From Clostridia bacterium (GTDB lineage Bacteria; Bacillota; Clostridia; Oscillospirales; Acutalibacteraceae), in NCBI GenBank assembly GCA_900754145.1, contig CAAEBW010000065.1:1-15693 (forward strand): a stretch of DNA of 15,693 nucleotides. The letters are read 5' to 3'. Both the position numbers and the translations under genes were made by a program. The notes below the pieces were generated by a model. That model saw only the letters and a list, made by a program, of their open reading frames with translations, searched no databases and was not told where the DNA came from. Shown here piece after piece: positions 7,331 through 13,904 of the stretch. Positions within the stretch are counted from its first letter, which is position 1; each line of letters opens with the position of its first letter.

Positions 7331-7990
7331 TTATAAGAAGTTTTTAAGGGTTGCATTAGGCATTTGAAGCAGGACATTGTCATAATAATACTGTCTATCC
7401 TTATCCTTTAAATGCTCCAGCAATTCTCTATGTCCCAATTTGAGCTTGGTATTCCTATCTTGATAGTAGTCGTCGTTGTCGGGCAAAGAGAGGATGTAGC
7501 TTGGTAGATTTTCAAGGCTTTGGAGCGTTTTTATGTTCGGTAACGCATTTGTTCCCGTGCATAAAGAAAAATGGCTCACATTTGAAAAAGGATAGTAGTA
7601 CATTTTGGTGTTAGGCTTTAATTTCCCGATATCAGGAACTCCCAGCTTCACCTGAGATATACGCCCGCTGCTTTCAACCGTAAATCCGAAAATAAGTCTC
7701 GGCAACGGAAAATCCTTATATTCCGTTGACATATATGTAATATCTGCGGTTTTATAAGGATATTCAACAACAGCGTATCTTGCACCCGATTCGTCGCCCG
7801 TTACGCTTATAATATTTGAAGGCAACAGACCGGAGGATACTTTTACGGGCGTGCTTGAAAGACTGCCCTTAATGCAATCAAATAGGGTTTGGGGACTTAT
7901 CAGCTTGGTTCGGGTTTTGCCGTTTTCGGTTATCTCCAACCTTACAGACTTGTCTTCCTTGATGTGGATTACAACTTCATCATTTATCAT
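7331..7990 (-). CDS. PRTRC system protein B / E2-like (Prok-E2_D) protein
   Basis: A 219-residue protein. Residues 131-149 read YYYPFSNVSHFSLCTGTNA: an aromatic/Pro-x-x-Asn-Val stretch followed by Cys144-x-Gly. This matches what I recall of PRTRC protein B and the prokaryotic E2-like family D, in which the conserved Cys after the P-x-x-N-V strand is thought to carry a ubiquitin-like protein as thioester. The N-terminal ~125 residues are beta-rich, including a PLPRLIFGF strand. The ATG overlaps the upstream stop (ATGA), so it is translationally coupled to the 188-aa gene. In PRTRC cassettes protein B is usually close to ThiF; here the E1-like gene is ~5 kb upstream in the same direction. The family call rests on a short motif. 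Confidence 0.65.
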   Translation of the reverse strand: MINDEVVIHIKEDKSVRLEITENGKTRTKLISPQTLFDCIKGSLSSTPVKVSSGLLPSNIISVTGDESGARYAVVEYPYKTADITYMSTEYKDFPLPRLIFGFTVESSGRISQVKLGVPDIGKLKPNTKMYYYPFSNVSHFSLCTGTNALPNIKTLQSLENLPSYILSLPDNDDYYQDRNTKLKLGHRELLEHLKDKDRQYYYDNVLLQMPNATLKNFL

Positions 7991-8553
7991 GCTGCTTTCC
8001 TCGTTTCTTTTTTATCGGCGGGGAGCTTGATTACCTTGACTTTGCCGTGCAGTTCCTTTTCGAGAATTTTGCTTTGAGCGTCATAATAATCGCGTATCTC
8101 GTATAAAAGGTCGAGCATATCGATATAGTCATCAAAATAACAACCTGTTTCAATTAAGAAAATATATTTTTTCTTTTTTACGATTTTCTTCGGAATCCAT
8201 AAGTTCCAGGCAATATTTCTGACATACGCGTTATCAATGGCTGTTCTGACATAATCCTCAGCCGCTGTCACATAAGGATTTTTCTTGAAGTTTATTTTAT
8301 TAAGCCTGCTGTGTTCCTTACATAAGTCATAGAATTTAATCATTCCCGGAAAACTGAACTTATATAGAACACTGTAGGTCCAGTCGATCTCCACATATTC
8401 ATCCGACAACTCTGCTAAAGCCTCCCAAGCCTGAATATAATATTCATCTGCGTTCAGAAAGTTTCCTGTATAATTAGAGTCATTCCTGAACATTACCTCT
8501 TCCAACCTCAGCGATTCAATGATACCTTCAAGGTTTCTGATATTATCAAACAT
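7987..8553 (-). CDS. Unknown 188-aa protein
   Basis: ATG 8553 with AGGAGG five bases upstream. The product is mostly helical and rich in Tyr, Asp and Lys, e.g. ADEYYIQAWEALAELSDEYV and MLDLLYEIRDYYDAQSKILE. Two Cys are scattered. No signal peptide, membrane segment or known motif is visible. The stop overlaps the start of the E2-like gene, so its level is probably tied to that protein and they may interact. It ends in Glu-Thr-Arg-Lys-Ala-Ala, the same last six residues as the Rad50-like ATPase. Confidence 0.75.
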   Translation of the reverse strand: MFDNIRNLEGIIESLRLEEVMFRNDSNYTGNFLNADEYYIQAWEALAELSDEYVEIDWTYSVLYKFSFPGMIKFYDLCKEHSRLNKINFKKNPYVTAAEDYVRTAIDNAYVRNIAWNLWIPKKIVKKKKYIFLIETGCYFDDYIDMLDLLYEIRDYYDAQSKILEKELHGKVKVIKLPADKKETRKAA

Positions 8554-8562
8554 AAGTGCCTC

Positions 8563-8901
8563 CTATATGAAGCTGACGGTATTTGTAAGCGGCACAGCGT
8601 TTTTACATAGGTTATAAACCGTACCTAAGCGCTGCCAATCACTTGTTCCGTCATAATAGTGTTCCATATAGAAGTCGTATAGGTCTGTGATGTCTCCGCC
8701 GTCAAAAGCATTGAAATCAAGGTCGGAAGAATGAATCTGCTCACCGGCAAATAACGGTTTCAGAACATTTTCAATTAAATAGCTCAGACTTTCCGCTAAT
8801 TCGCCCTCCGGTTGCTTTATCAGATACTTAGGATTCTCTCTTTGCAGGCGCGCCCTCGAAAGCTTCCGCCTTAACAAATCAAGATCAAGCTCATATCTCA
8901 T
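8563..8901 (-). CDS. Unknown 112-aa protein
   Basis: ATG 8901 overlaps the stop of the upstream 165-aa gene (ATGA). The N-terminal 30 residues are a basic amphipathic helix (LDLLRRKLSRARLQRENPKY). The middle is helical (LAESLSYLIENVLKPLF), followed by an acidic turn-rich stretch (SSDLDFNAFDGGDITDLYDF). No family is recognised. It is coupled to genes on both sides and is a candidate accessory subunit of whatever the flanking genes build. Confidence 0.7.
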   Translation of the reverse strand: MRYELDLDLLRRKLSRARLQRENPKYLIKQPEGELAESLSYLIENVLKPLFAGEQIHSSDLDFNAFDGGDITDLYDFYMEHYYDGTSDWQRLGTVYNLCKNAVPLTNTVSFI

Positions 8902-9395
8902 ATAACTTCACCGCCTAAGTATATATTTGTTGTTTTGGCGGCTTTGTCCGTCTCAACAAAGAAATATCTGTTACCGGCGGATAAATAACAGGATCTAATG
9001 ATACCGCAGGGATCTTTGACGCCTTCGTTATTGCAAAGCCAATGATGTTCAGACACTTCGCCCCAGTCACCGTATCGGTGTCGGGTTATTGCTTTTTCAA
9101 TATCAAGGCGGTTAATCCAATTCGACGCAACAGCCGAAACATTAAAATGCTCGATGCCGAGGTCAACCTTGAGAAAAGGTCTGGCGGGATTTTCTTTCTT
9201 TGCCCGTTTAAGCATAACCGCCGCCTTTTCCTGCTGCTTACAGCGTTTAAGAAAGTTTTCGTAGCTGTAGTCGATTTCTTCCTTTTTTGCACGGGAGCTT
9301 ATAATAACCTTGTTCATAAGGTCTTTAGCGCTCTTGGCTCTGCAAGCGGTAAAAATAAGACGGATTTTAGCAAATAAGTATTTAATACGATTCAT
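8898..9395 (-). CDS. Unknown 165-aa protein
   Basis: ATG 9395 with GAAAGGA eight bases upstream. The first ~70 residues are basic and helical (LIFTACRAKSAKDLMNKV; KRCKQQEKAAVMLKRAKKE). The second half is a probable beta domain with many aromatic residues (NWINRLDIEKAI, RHRYGDWGEVSEHHWLCNN, SAGNRYFFVETD). The His/Asp/Glu-rich WGEVSEHHWLCNNEG stretch could bind metal, but this is speculation. No family recognised. Confidence 0.7.
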   Translation of the reverse strand: MNRIKYLFAKIRLIFTACRAKSAKDLMNKVIISSRAKKEEIDYSYENFLKRCKQQEKAAVMLKRAKKENPARPFLKVDLGIEHFNVSAVASNWINRLDIEKAITRHRYGDWGEVSEHHWLCNNEGVKDPCGIIRSCYLSAGNRYFFVETDKAAKTTNIYLGGEVI

Positions 9396-9418
9396 AAATT
9401 CTGTCCTTTCGGTATTTT

Positions 9419-9955
9419 TTACGCAGCCGCCATCAGGGGACTTGCCATTGCTTTATTCTGGATAAGGCGGATTTCATCAAACAACGCAGTTACGCTCATC
9501 TGAAGTATAGCGGCAATATCCATTCTGGAATAGCCCTCCATTAACAGATGAACAATTCTCTGCTGGGTAGCGTCGAAGCACTGCATTGTTTCTTCCAAGC
9601 ATATAGCAGAGATGGCTTCGTCCATTGTATTTTTAACATCGGCGATAGTATCCTCAAGCTCGTTTGCACTGTTGTAACATTCGCTGATGCTGAGAACGGT
9701 CGGCGTTCTGCTCAGCTTTTCTTTGTAGGCGGCACATTCTGCTTTCATACACGCCGCAGCAAACTCTTTAAAGTCGCCAAAGGCGGCAGAGGTGTTATAT
9801 TCCTGCACAGCTTTCAAAAAGCCGTTTATAGCAGAATCGTAATAATCGTCCTCTGACAGATTGTTTTCATTGAGAAATGAGTAGACCTGCGTAAAGTGCT
9901 TTGCCGCAAAGGCAGATTCTGTCGCGGTAAGAATTCGGGGTTGTTGTTTTAACAT
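9419..9955 (-). CDS. Sigma-70-like (region 2/4) regulatory protein
   Basis: A 178-residue protein. Residues ~10-80 resemble sigma region 2 (DYYDSAINGFLKAVQEYNTS, compare the D-L-x-Q-x-G-x-x-G-L-x-x-A pattern). Residues ~128-168 form a region-4 helix-turn-helix (TQQRIVHLLMEGYSRMDIAA followed by ILQMSVTALFDEIR), the usual '...LxxxGxSxxEIAxxLxxSxxxV' layout. Such small sigma-like proteins occur in Firmicute phages and conjugative elements, where they direct or modulate late or transfer genes. It lacks clear regions 1 and 3. ATG 9955 is preceded by GAGGA at seven bases. It ends in Met-Ala-Ala-Ala. It may recognise a promoter elsewhere on the element. Confidence 0.7.
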   Translation of the reverse strand: MLKQQPRILTATESAFAAKHFTQVYSFLNENNLSEDDYYDSAINGFLKAVQEYNTSAAFGDFKEFAAACMKAECAAYKEKLSRTPTVLSISECYNSANELEDTIADVKNTMDEAISAICLEETMQCFDATQQRIVHLLMEGYSRMDIAAILQMSVTALFDEIRLIQNKAMASPLMAAA

Positions 9956-9982
9956 TGTTTTGTCCTCTTTTCAGTGATTTAA

Positions 9983-11377
9983 TTAGCCGAGCGATTTTAG
10001 CCCGGTTGGTGTTAATACATTAAAAATAAGCCTATTTGATGTGATTTCACGAATAGCTGTCTTGCCTTTATCATCTTCGACTCCGATTTTTGTTTTTTTC
10101 TCCTTAACAATGCGACCCTTGATAATATGAGGGGTATCGCATTCGACAAGTCCGTTCATCATTCCGCTTGCTCCCACAAGTCCTACCTGTGATAGATTAA
10201 GGGGAAGAAGGGGGCTTAGTTTACGGTTGTCTAAGGTGCGATCCTCGAATAATCGTTGGGTGCTCGGAGATTTCTTTAACTGCTCTGCAAGCTCCGATAC
10301 ATTAAAAACGGCGCCTTTGAACAGCTCGACTTTTTTTGTTGCCGCAGGCATCTCATAACAGTCCTTCGGCAAATCTGTGATTGGCGGTATTTTGTCGGCG
10401 TCAAGCATATATTCGGATAGCTTTTTAGCCATTTTTTCAGCTTCGCGCCGCTCAATTCTTCTGCCGATAATAGCGACCTGCTTGAAACGCTCAAATTCCT
10501 TACCGATGAATTTATGTACCCGTAAATCCGTAAAGTTTTCACAAAGCACACGGCATACATCGGGAGTTGCCCTATAATACGGAATAATGTAAATCATAAT
10601 TCCGCCGATCTGTAAAAGTCTCATACTGTCGGCAAGAAAACTTTTTTCAAGTCTTCTGGTGCCGTTTTCGGAGGGGACAGAAAGATACGGCGGATTAAGC
10701 CACAAGCCTTGAAAAGCATTAAGACTTATCCTTGAATGAAAGAAACTGCCGAAGCCGACACGCTGAAGTCGCCGTCCGGCTTCTTCGCCGCGCACCTCAT
10801 CAATTTCTATACCGTAGGTTCTGGCCTGTATACCTTTTGAAAAGGCTTGCAGGGCAATTCCTTCGCCGCAGCAGGGATCAATAAGGTTCACGGGTTCTCC
10901 GGGAAACACAATGGCGTCTTTAAGCATTTTTACATGAGATAAATCCGTTGGAAAGTAACCCATACGGGCACGGTTCATAAGGTGTGCGAGCTTTGCAGTA
11001 TTTATGTTATGGTCTGCGGTCGGCAAACCGTTCGCAAAGCTTTCCAAAGCCATACAAAATTTGGAGTAATCGGAAGTCCCTATGTAGTTGAACTTTTTAA
11101 GGACACCGTACAGCCTTTCTGCCGTCTTTGAAAGTTCGCTGTCTCCGTACTCGTTAAGCCGCAGTACCAACGCGGGAAATTCCTCTAATAAGCGTTTTAC
11201 AGCCCGCCTGAGATCAACCAGAGAGTCATACTCACGCTTTAGCCCTGTGCCTTTGTACTTTTCATAAGCAGCCCGGATTTTAGGCAATCCCGCAGATAGG
11301 TTTAAAATAAGAGTTTTTGATTCTGCGATTTCCTTCAGGCAAAAAGCGGTTTGCTGCTGTTCATCTGAGCCAGTCAT
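9983..11377 (-). CDS. DUF6094-like SAM-dependent DNA methyltransferase
   Basis: A 464-residue protein; ATG 11377 has AGGAGG eight bases upstream, while the GTG at 11383 would be only two bases from it. The methyltransferase core starts around residue 140: motif I is DPCCGEG (167-173), the acidic end of strand 2 is YGIEID (188-193), and motif IV is NPPY (228-231). NPPY is the signature of N6-adenine (or N4-cytosine) amino-methyltransferases. The architecture resembles DUF6094 proteins of Firmicute mobile elements. The first ~130 residues are a helical domain of unknown role and the last ~150 may bind DNA. No restriction endonuclease is nearby, so protection of the element from host restriction or a regulatory role is likelier than a full restriction-modification pair. 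The start overlaps the radical SAM gene by 17 bp. Confidence 0.82.
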   Translation of the reverse strand: MTGSDEQQQTAFCLKEIAESKTLILNLSAGLPKIRAAYEKYKGTGLKREYDSLVDLRRAVKRLLEEFPALVLRLNEYGDSELSKTAERLYGVLKKFNYIGTSDYSKFCMALESFANGLPTADHNINTAKLAHLMNRARMGYFPTDLSHVKMLKDAIVFPGEPVNLIDPCCGEGIALQAFSKGIQARTYGIEIDEVRGEEAGRRLQRVGFGSFFHSRISLNAFQGLWLNPPYLSVPSENGTRRLEKSFLADSMRLLQIGGIMIYIIPYYRATPDVCRVLCENFTDLRVHKFIGKEFERFKQVAIIGRRIERREAEKMAKKLSEYMLDADKIPPITDLPKDCYEMPAATKKVELFKGAVFNVSELAEQLKKSPSTQRLFEDRTLDNRKLSPLLPLNLSQVGLVGASGMMNGLVECDTPHIIKGRIVKEKKTKIGVEDDKGKTAIREITSNRLIFNVLTPTGLKSLG

Positions 11378-12419
11378 CCACACTACCTCCTAACGGACAG
11401 CGAAGAACCTCAATCATTACGGATTTTTGTTTGGCTTCACCCGGCACAACATAATTGATTTTTGTTCCGATACATCTGACGGTATCCTCCTCCAATCGCT
11501 CCGTAACGAGCTTTAGTCCGTCAGGAACTTTACCGATTTCGGGATTTATAGGCGTCATATGTATGTTGTGAATAATTTGATGATATGCCACAGAGACATC
11601 TTTGTCGGTAGAGAAGAATTTTCTGTCTTCAAAAACTCCTTTTACGAAAATATCGTTATCGGCAATTATATGAAGGCAGTACATTTCCTTTTCGGGCGGG
11701 TTATGCCAATGGTCGGGAATTCTATATGTGTTTGCTATTATGATTTCACCCAACGATTGCGATAATATGTTGCCGATGCTTTCGTTTTCCTGTGTAGAAT
11801 AACTCATATCTGCATCCAAAAGAACATCGCCGAAGGCATTGATATATAATCTGTCTCCAACCTTTAATCTGCAGCCGTCTAATTGCACATCAAAAATATA
11901 CGGGCTTATCGGCATAGAAAACATTCCGATCCCGTTATCATTTGCTCGGCCTTCATCCAGGATATTACTCTTAGGAATAGTGCCTTTTTCATTGATAGGA
12001 TTATAAAAGGGAAGCTTCCTATATTCCTGCAGTGCCAGAGGATCGGCGGCAGAATGGAATTGGTCAATGCTTATTGTCAGCATACATAATTCGGGGTGTT
12101 CGCAATAGTAGTATAAATCTGTCAGAGCGTCTGCAAATTCTTTTGAATATTCCTGTGCATTTGTTGCACAGAAAAACTCACCGATTCTGCAGTTATAGCT
12201 TTTAAGATAAAACAACAGATATTTAAGTGCATCTGGAGCCAATGAAGGCTCGCCGCCCGTAATATTTAGATGTTTTATGTGTCCTGTCTTTTTGCAAAGT
12301 GTTTGAATAGAATTATAGTCCATTAGAACATCTTGGGCGTCTCCGCGCATACAATGGGCACATTTCATACCGCAGCGTCTTGTGATTTCGATTGTTAAAC
12401 ATTCAAAGTCAATTAACAT
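11361..12419 (-). CDS. Radical SAM protein
   Basis: A 352-residue protein; ATG 12419 has GGAGG five bases upstream. The iron-sulfur motif is Cys16-x3-Cys20-x2-Cys23 (CGMKCAHC), followed by the SAM-binding TGGEPS (54-59). The barrel continues to about residue 220 with LTISIDQFHSA. The last ~120 residues do not show a clear SPASM Cys cluster, though a few Cys (YCLHI, RCIGT, RCPLGG) are present. The substrate cannot be told: radical SAM enzymes modify nucleic acids, peptides or small molecules. It overlaps the DNA methyltransferase gene, so the two are probably made together. An intrinsic terminator lies just upstream of its ribosome site. Confidence 0.85.
   Translation of the reverse strand: MLIDFECLTIEITRRCGMKCAHCMRGDAQDVLMDYNSIQTLCKKTGHIKHLNITGGEPSLAPDALKYLLFYLKSYNCRIGEFFCATNAQEYSKEFADALTDLYYYCEHPELCMLTISIDQFHSAADPLALQEYRKLPFYNPINEKGTIPKSNILDEGRANDNGIGMFSMPISPYIFDVQLDGCRLKVGDRLYINAFGDVLLDADMSYSTQENESIGNILSQSLGEIIIANTYRIPDHWHNPPEKEMYCLHIIADNDIFVKGVFEDRKFFSTDKDVSVAYHQIIHNIHMTPINPEIGKVPDGLKLVTERLEEDTVRCIGTKINYVVPGEAKQKSVMIEVLRCPLGGSVDDWLR
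11386..11391 (-). promoter_or_regulatory. Ribosome site deciding the methyltransferase start
   Basis: AGGAGG on the minus strand, eight bases before ATG 11377 and only two before the alternative GTG at 11383. It lies inside the end of the radical SAM coding region. Confidence 0.8.
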
Positions 12420-12424
12420 GATTT

Positions 12425-12429
12425 CCTCC
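12425..12429 (-). promoter_or_regulatory. Ribosome site deciding the radical SAM start
   Basis: GGAGG on the minus strand, five bases before ATG 12419. It immediately follows the U-tract of the internal terminator, so folding of that hairpin could also affect translation. It excludes the longer start at 12446, which would begin within the hairpin. Confidence 0.8.
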
Positions 12430-12432
12430 AAT

Positions 12433-12459
12433 AAAAAAGACCGCAACTGAATGCAGTCT
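12433..12459 (-). terminator. Internal intrinsic terminator before the radical SAM gene
   Basis: On the minus strand an 8-bp stem (AGACTGCA with TGCGGTCT, one G-U) closes a 6-nt loop TTCAGT and is followed by a run of six T. It fills the 47-bp gap between the 141-aa gene (stop at 12467) and the radical SAM ribosome site. It should reduce expression of the downstream 16 genes relative to the first four, or be overcome by antitermination. Confidence 0.75.
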
Positions 12460-12466
12460 AAAGGAT

Positions 12467-12892
12467 TTATCCGACCTTTTTGATATGTTGGGAGTTTATC
12501 CGTTTGGATACGGCTCCGGGATATAATTCGGTCAGTGTTTCTTTGAGCAATGAAAGATATCTGGGGAAAGAACGCTTTGCAAAACCGGGAGCCTCGCAGT
12601 CTTCGGGAATAATGGCATATACAGCCACATATCCGTCAGCGTCTTCTGCGATAATCTCTACATGGCGGTTATAGACAAGAACAAAATAGTTCTGTCCTAA
12701 ACCGCAGGATTTCCAGTTGCAAAGCTTGTTAAAGGTTTTCTCTTTTAACATAAGTCTTTTAGATACCGATTCAAGCAGCCTGTCCCAGCCCGCAGAAATA
12801 TCGTCAGTATACACCGCCGAGCTATCTACATAAAAACCGTCTGAGGCGGTCAATTTGTCGTGCTGAGGCGGCAGCCAATAACCGCGTCCCAT
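12467..12892 (-). CDS. Unknown 141-aa protein
   Basis: ATG 12892 shares one base with the stop of the upstream 75-aa gene (TAATG), with AAAGGAGG inside the end of that gene. The product begins MGRGYWLPPQ and has a DGFYVDSSAVY segment, a basic helix (RLMLKEKTFNKLCNW), a beta hairpin (NYFVLVYNRHVEIIAEDADG) and a C-terminal helix. The compact alpha/beta order is not recognised as a known family. It is the fourth gene of the JAB-E1 group and is followed by the internal terminator, so it most likely works with that group. I have looked for an E2-type Cys-Gly context and do not see one that I trust. Confidence 0.72.
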   Translation of the reverse strand: MGRGYWLPPQHDKLTASDGFYVDSSAVYTDDISAGWDRLLESVSKRLMLKEKTFNKLCNWKSCGLGQNYFVLVYNRHVEIIAEDADGYVAVYAIIPEDCEAPGFAKRSFPRYLSLLKETLTELYPGAVSKRINSQHIKKVG

Positions 12893-13119
12893 TAAGCAGC
12901 CCTCCTTTTTGAGTCCTTTACGGGCATTTTAAGGAGCTTTAACAGATTCTTATATCCCTGCTTTGTTTCACGGGACTGAAAGTGAATGTCCGAATGAACG
13001 GTCTTCTTTTTACCGTTCGGCAGAGTTTCCACAATGTTTACGGTTTTAAGTGTGCCTTTTTGTCCGCCGATTCGGCAATTATGCTCGTCAAAAGAGATTA
13101 CAAGATTGCGTACTTCCAT
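12892..13119 (-). CDS. Unknown 75-aa protein next to the E1-like gene
   Basis: ATG 13119 with GAAAGGA nine bases upstream, 5 bp after the E1-like stop. The likely secondary structure is three beta strands (VRNLVISFD; LKTVNIVETL; KKTVHSDIHF) and a C-terminal helix (KQGYKNLLKLLKM). Its size and position next to E1 make it worth considering as the ubiquitin-like partner, but it ends in Lys-Arg-Arg-Ala-Ala rather than Gly-Gly and I cannot match it to PRTRC-C. The Lys-Arg-Arg codons double as the ribosome site of the next gene. Confidence 0.68.
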   Translation of the reverse strand: MEVRNLVISFDEHNCRIGGQKGTLKTVNIVETLPNGKKKTVHSDIHFQSRETKQGYKNLLKLLKMPVKDSKRRAA

Positions 13120-13124
13120 TTGAT

Positions 13125-13904
13125 TTAGTCCTTTCTGTTAGTGGATTTTTTATTTGTTTTGCGTTTTTTCGTCATTTCCGCTCGCATATTGATTTGCTTG
13201 GATGAAAAGGTAACATACCGGGTATTAAGCTCTCCTACAATCAGAAGGTCATACAAAAATCCCACAACTGCGGTAGCAGCGGTAAGATTTGCAGTAACCG
13301 ACTGCGGAGCAGATACGGTTCTTTCAGCACAGGATAGTTCCGAGGGGAATTTATCTTCCTCTTTAAGAACATCAGGATAGAGAGAAGCTACCGGCTTGTA
13401 TGTGGTTCTTCCGTTCTGCCTTACGCCGCATACAACCTGTCCTGTATGCTCGCCGTTTCCCGAATCAATGTAGATTAAATCCTTTTGCCGGTTGAAAACA
13501 CGGTTGCACATCTGCCGTGATTTGTTGTTATCTACGCATCCGAGCAGAATAACCCTTTGTGTTTCAGGCACTCCGGAATTAGGTCTTGCAAAGAAATCGG
13601 GAGAGGTCAATTCGAGAAGCTCATCATCGTTTTCGATAAAATCCGGCTTATACTCGCACTCAATACCAAAAGCGGCTGAATATCGCTCCGCTTGTACCTG
13701 AGCTTTGTTTCTGCCGATATCCTGCTCTATAAAATTTTGTCGGATAAGGTTTTTCTCTTCAACCACATCGCCGTCACATACGATAATTCTGATATATCGG
13801 TGCGAAGCATAGCCCAGTCGGTAAAGGTGGGGTATTACATATCCGCCCGTTCCGCCTGCGCCTATGACAACGATTTTAACGGGAGCAGTACTTGAATATC
13901 TCAT
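13125..13904 (-). CDS. PRTRC system ThiF/E1-like adenylating protein
   Basis: A 259-residue protein. The nucleotide-binding glycine motif GAGGTG is at 15-20, followed by CDGDVVEEKNLIRQNF (43-58) with the conserved Asp44/Asp46, Asn52 and Arg55-Gln56, then DIGRNKAQV with Lys67, and GCVDNN with Asp125. Near the C terminus LSCAERTVSAPQSV (Cys192) aligns by eye with the Pro-x-Cys-Ala-Glu region of ThiF/MoeB. There is no CxxC zinc pair. E1-like proteins of this kind adenylate the C terminus of a ubiquitin-like protein. ATG 13904 overlaps the JAB stop (ATGA), with GGGAG seven bases upstream; a TTG at 13925 is possible but less likely. This fits the ThiF member of the PRTRC cassette. The C-terminal tail is Lys-rich. 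Confidence 0.88.
   Translation of the reverse strand: MRYSSTAPVKIVVIGAGGTGGYVIPHLYRLGYASHRYIRIIVCDGDVVEEKNLIRQNFIEQDIGRNKAQVQAERYSAAFGIECEYKPDFIENDDELLELTSPDFFARPNSGVPETQRVILLGCVDNNKSRQMCNRVFNRQKDLIYIDSGNGEHTGQVVCGVRQNGRTTYKPVASLYPDVLKEEDKFPSELSCAERTVSAPQSVTANLTAATAVVGFLYDLLIVGELNTRYVTFSSKQINMRAEMTKKRKTNKKSTNRKD

Noticed and set aside
7285..7383. N-terminal extension of the Rad52-like protein
   Set aside because: It would overlap the E2-like gene by 53 bp, whereas ATG 7284 has a strong AAAGGAGG at ideal distance.
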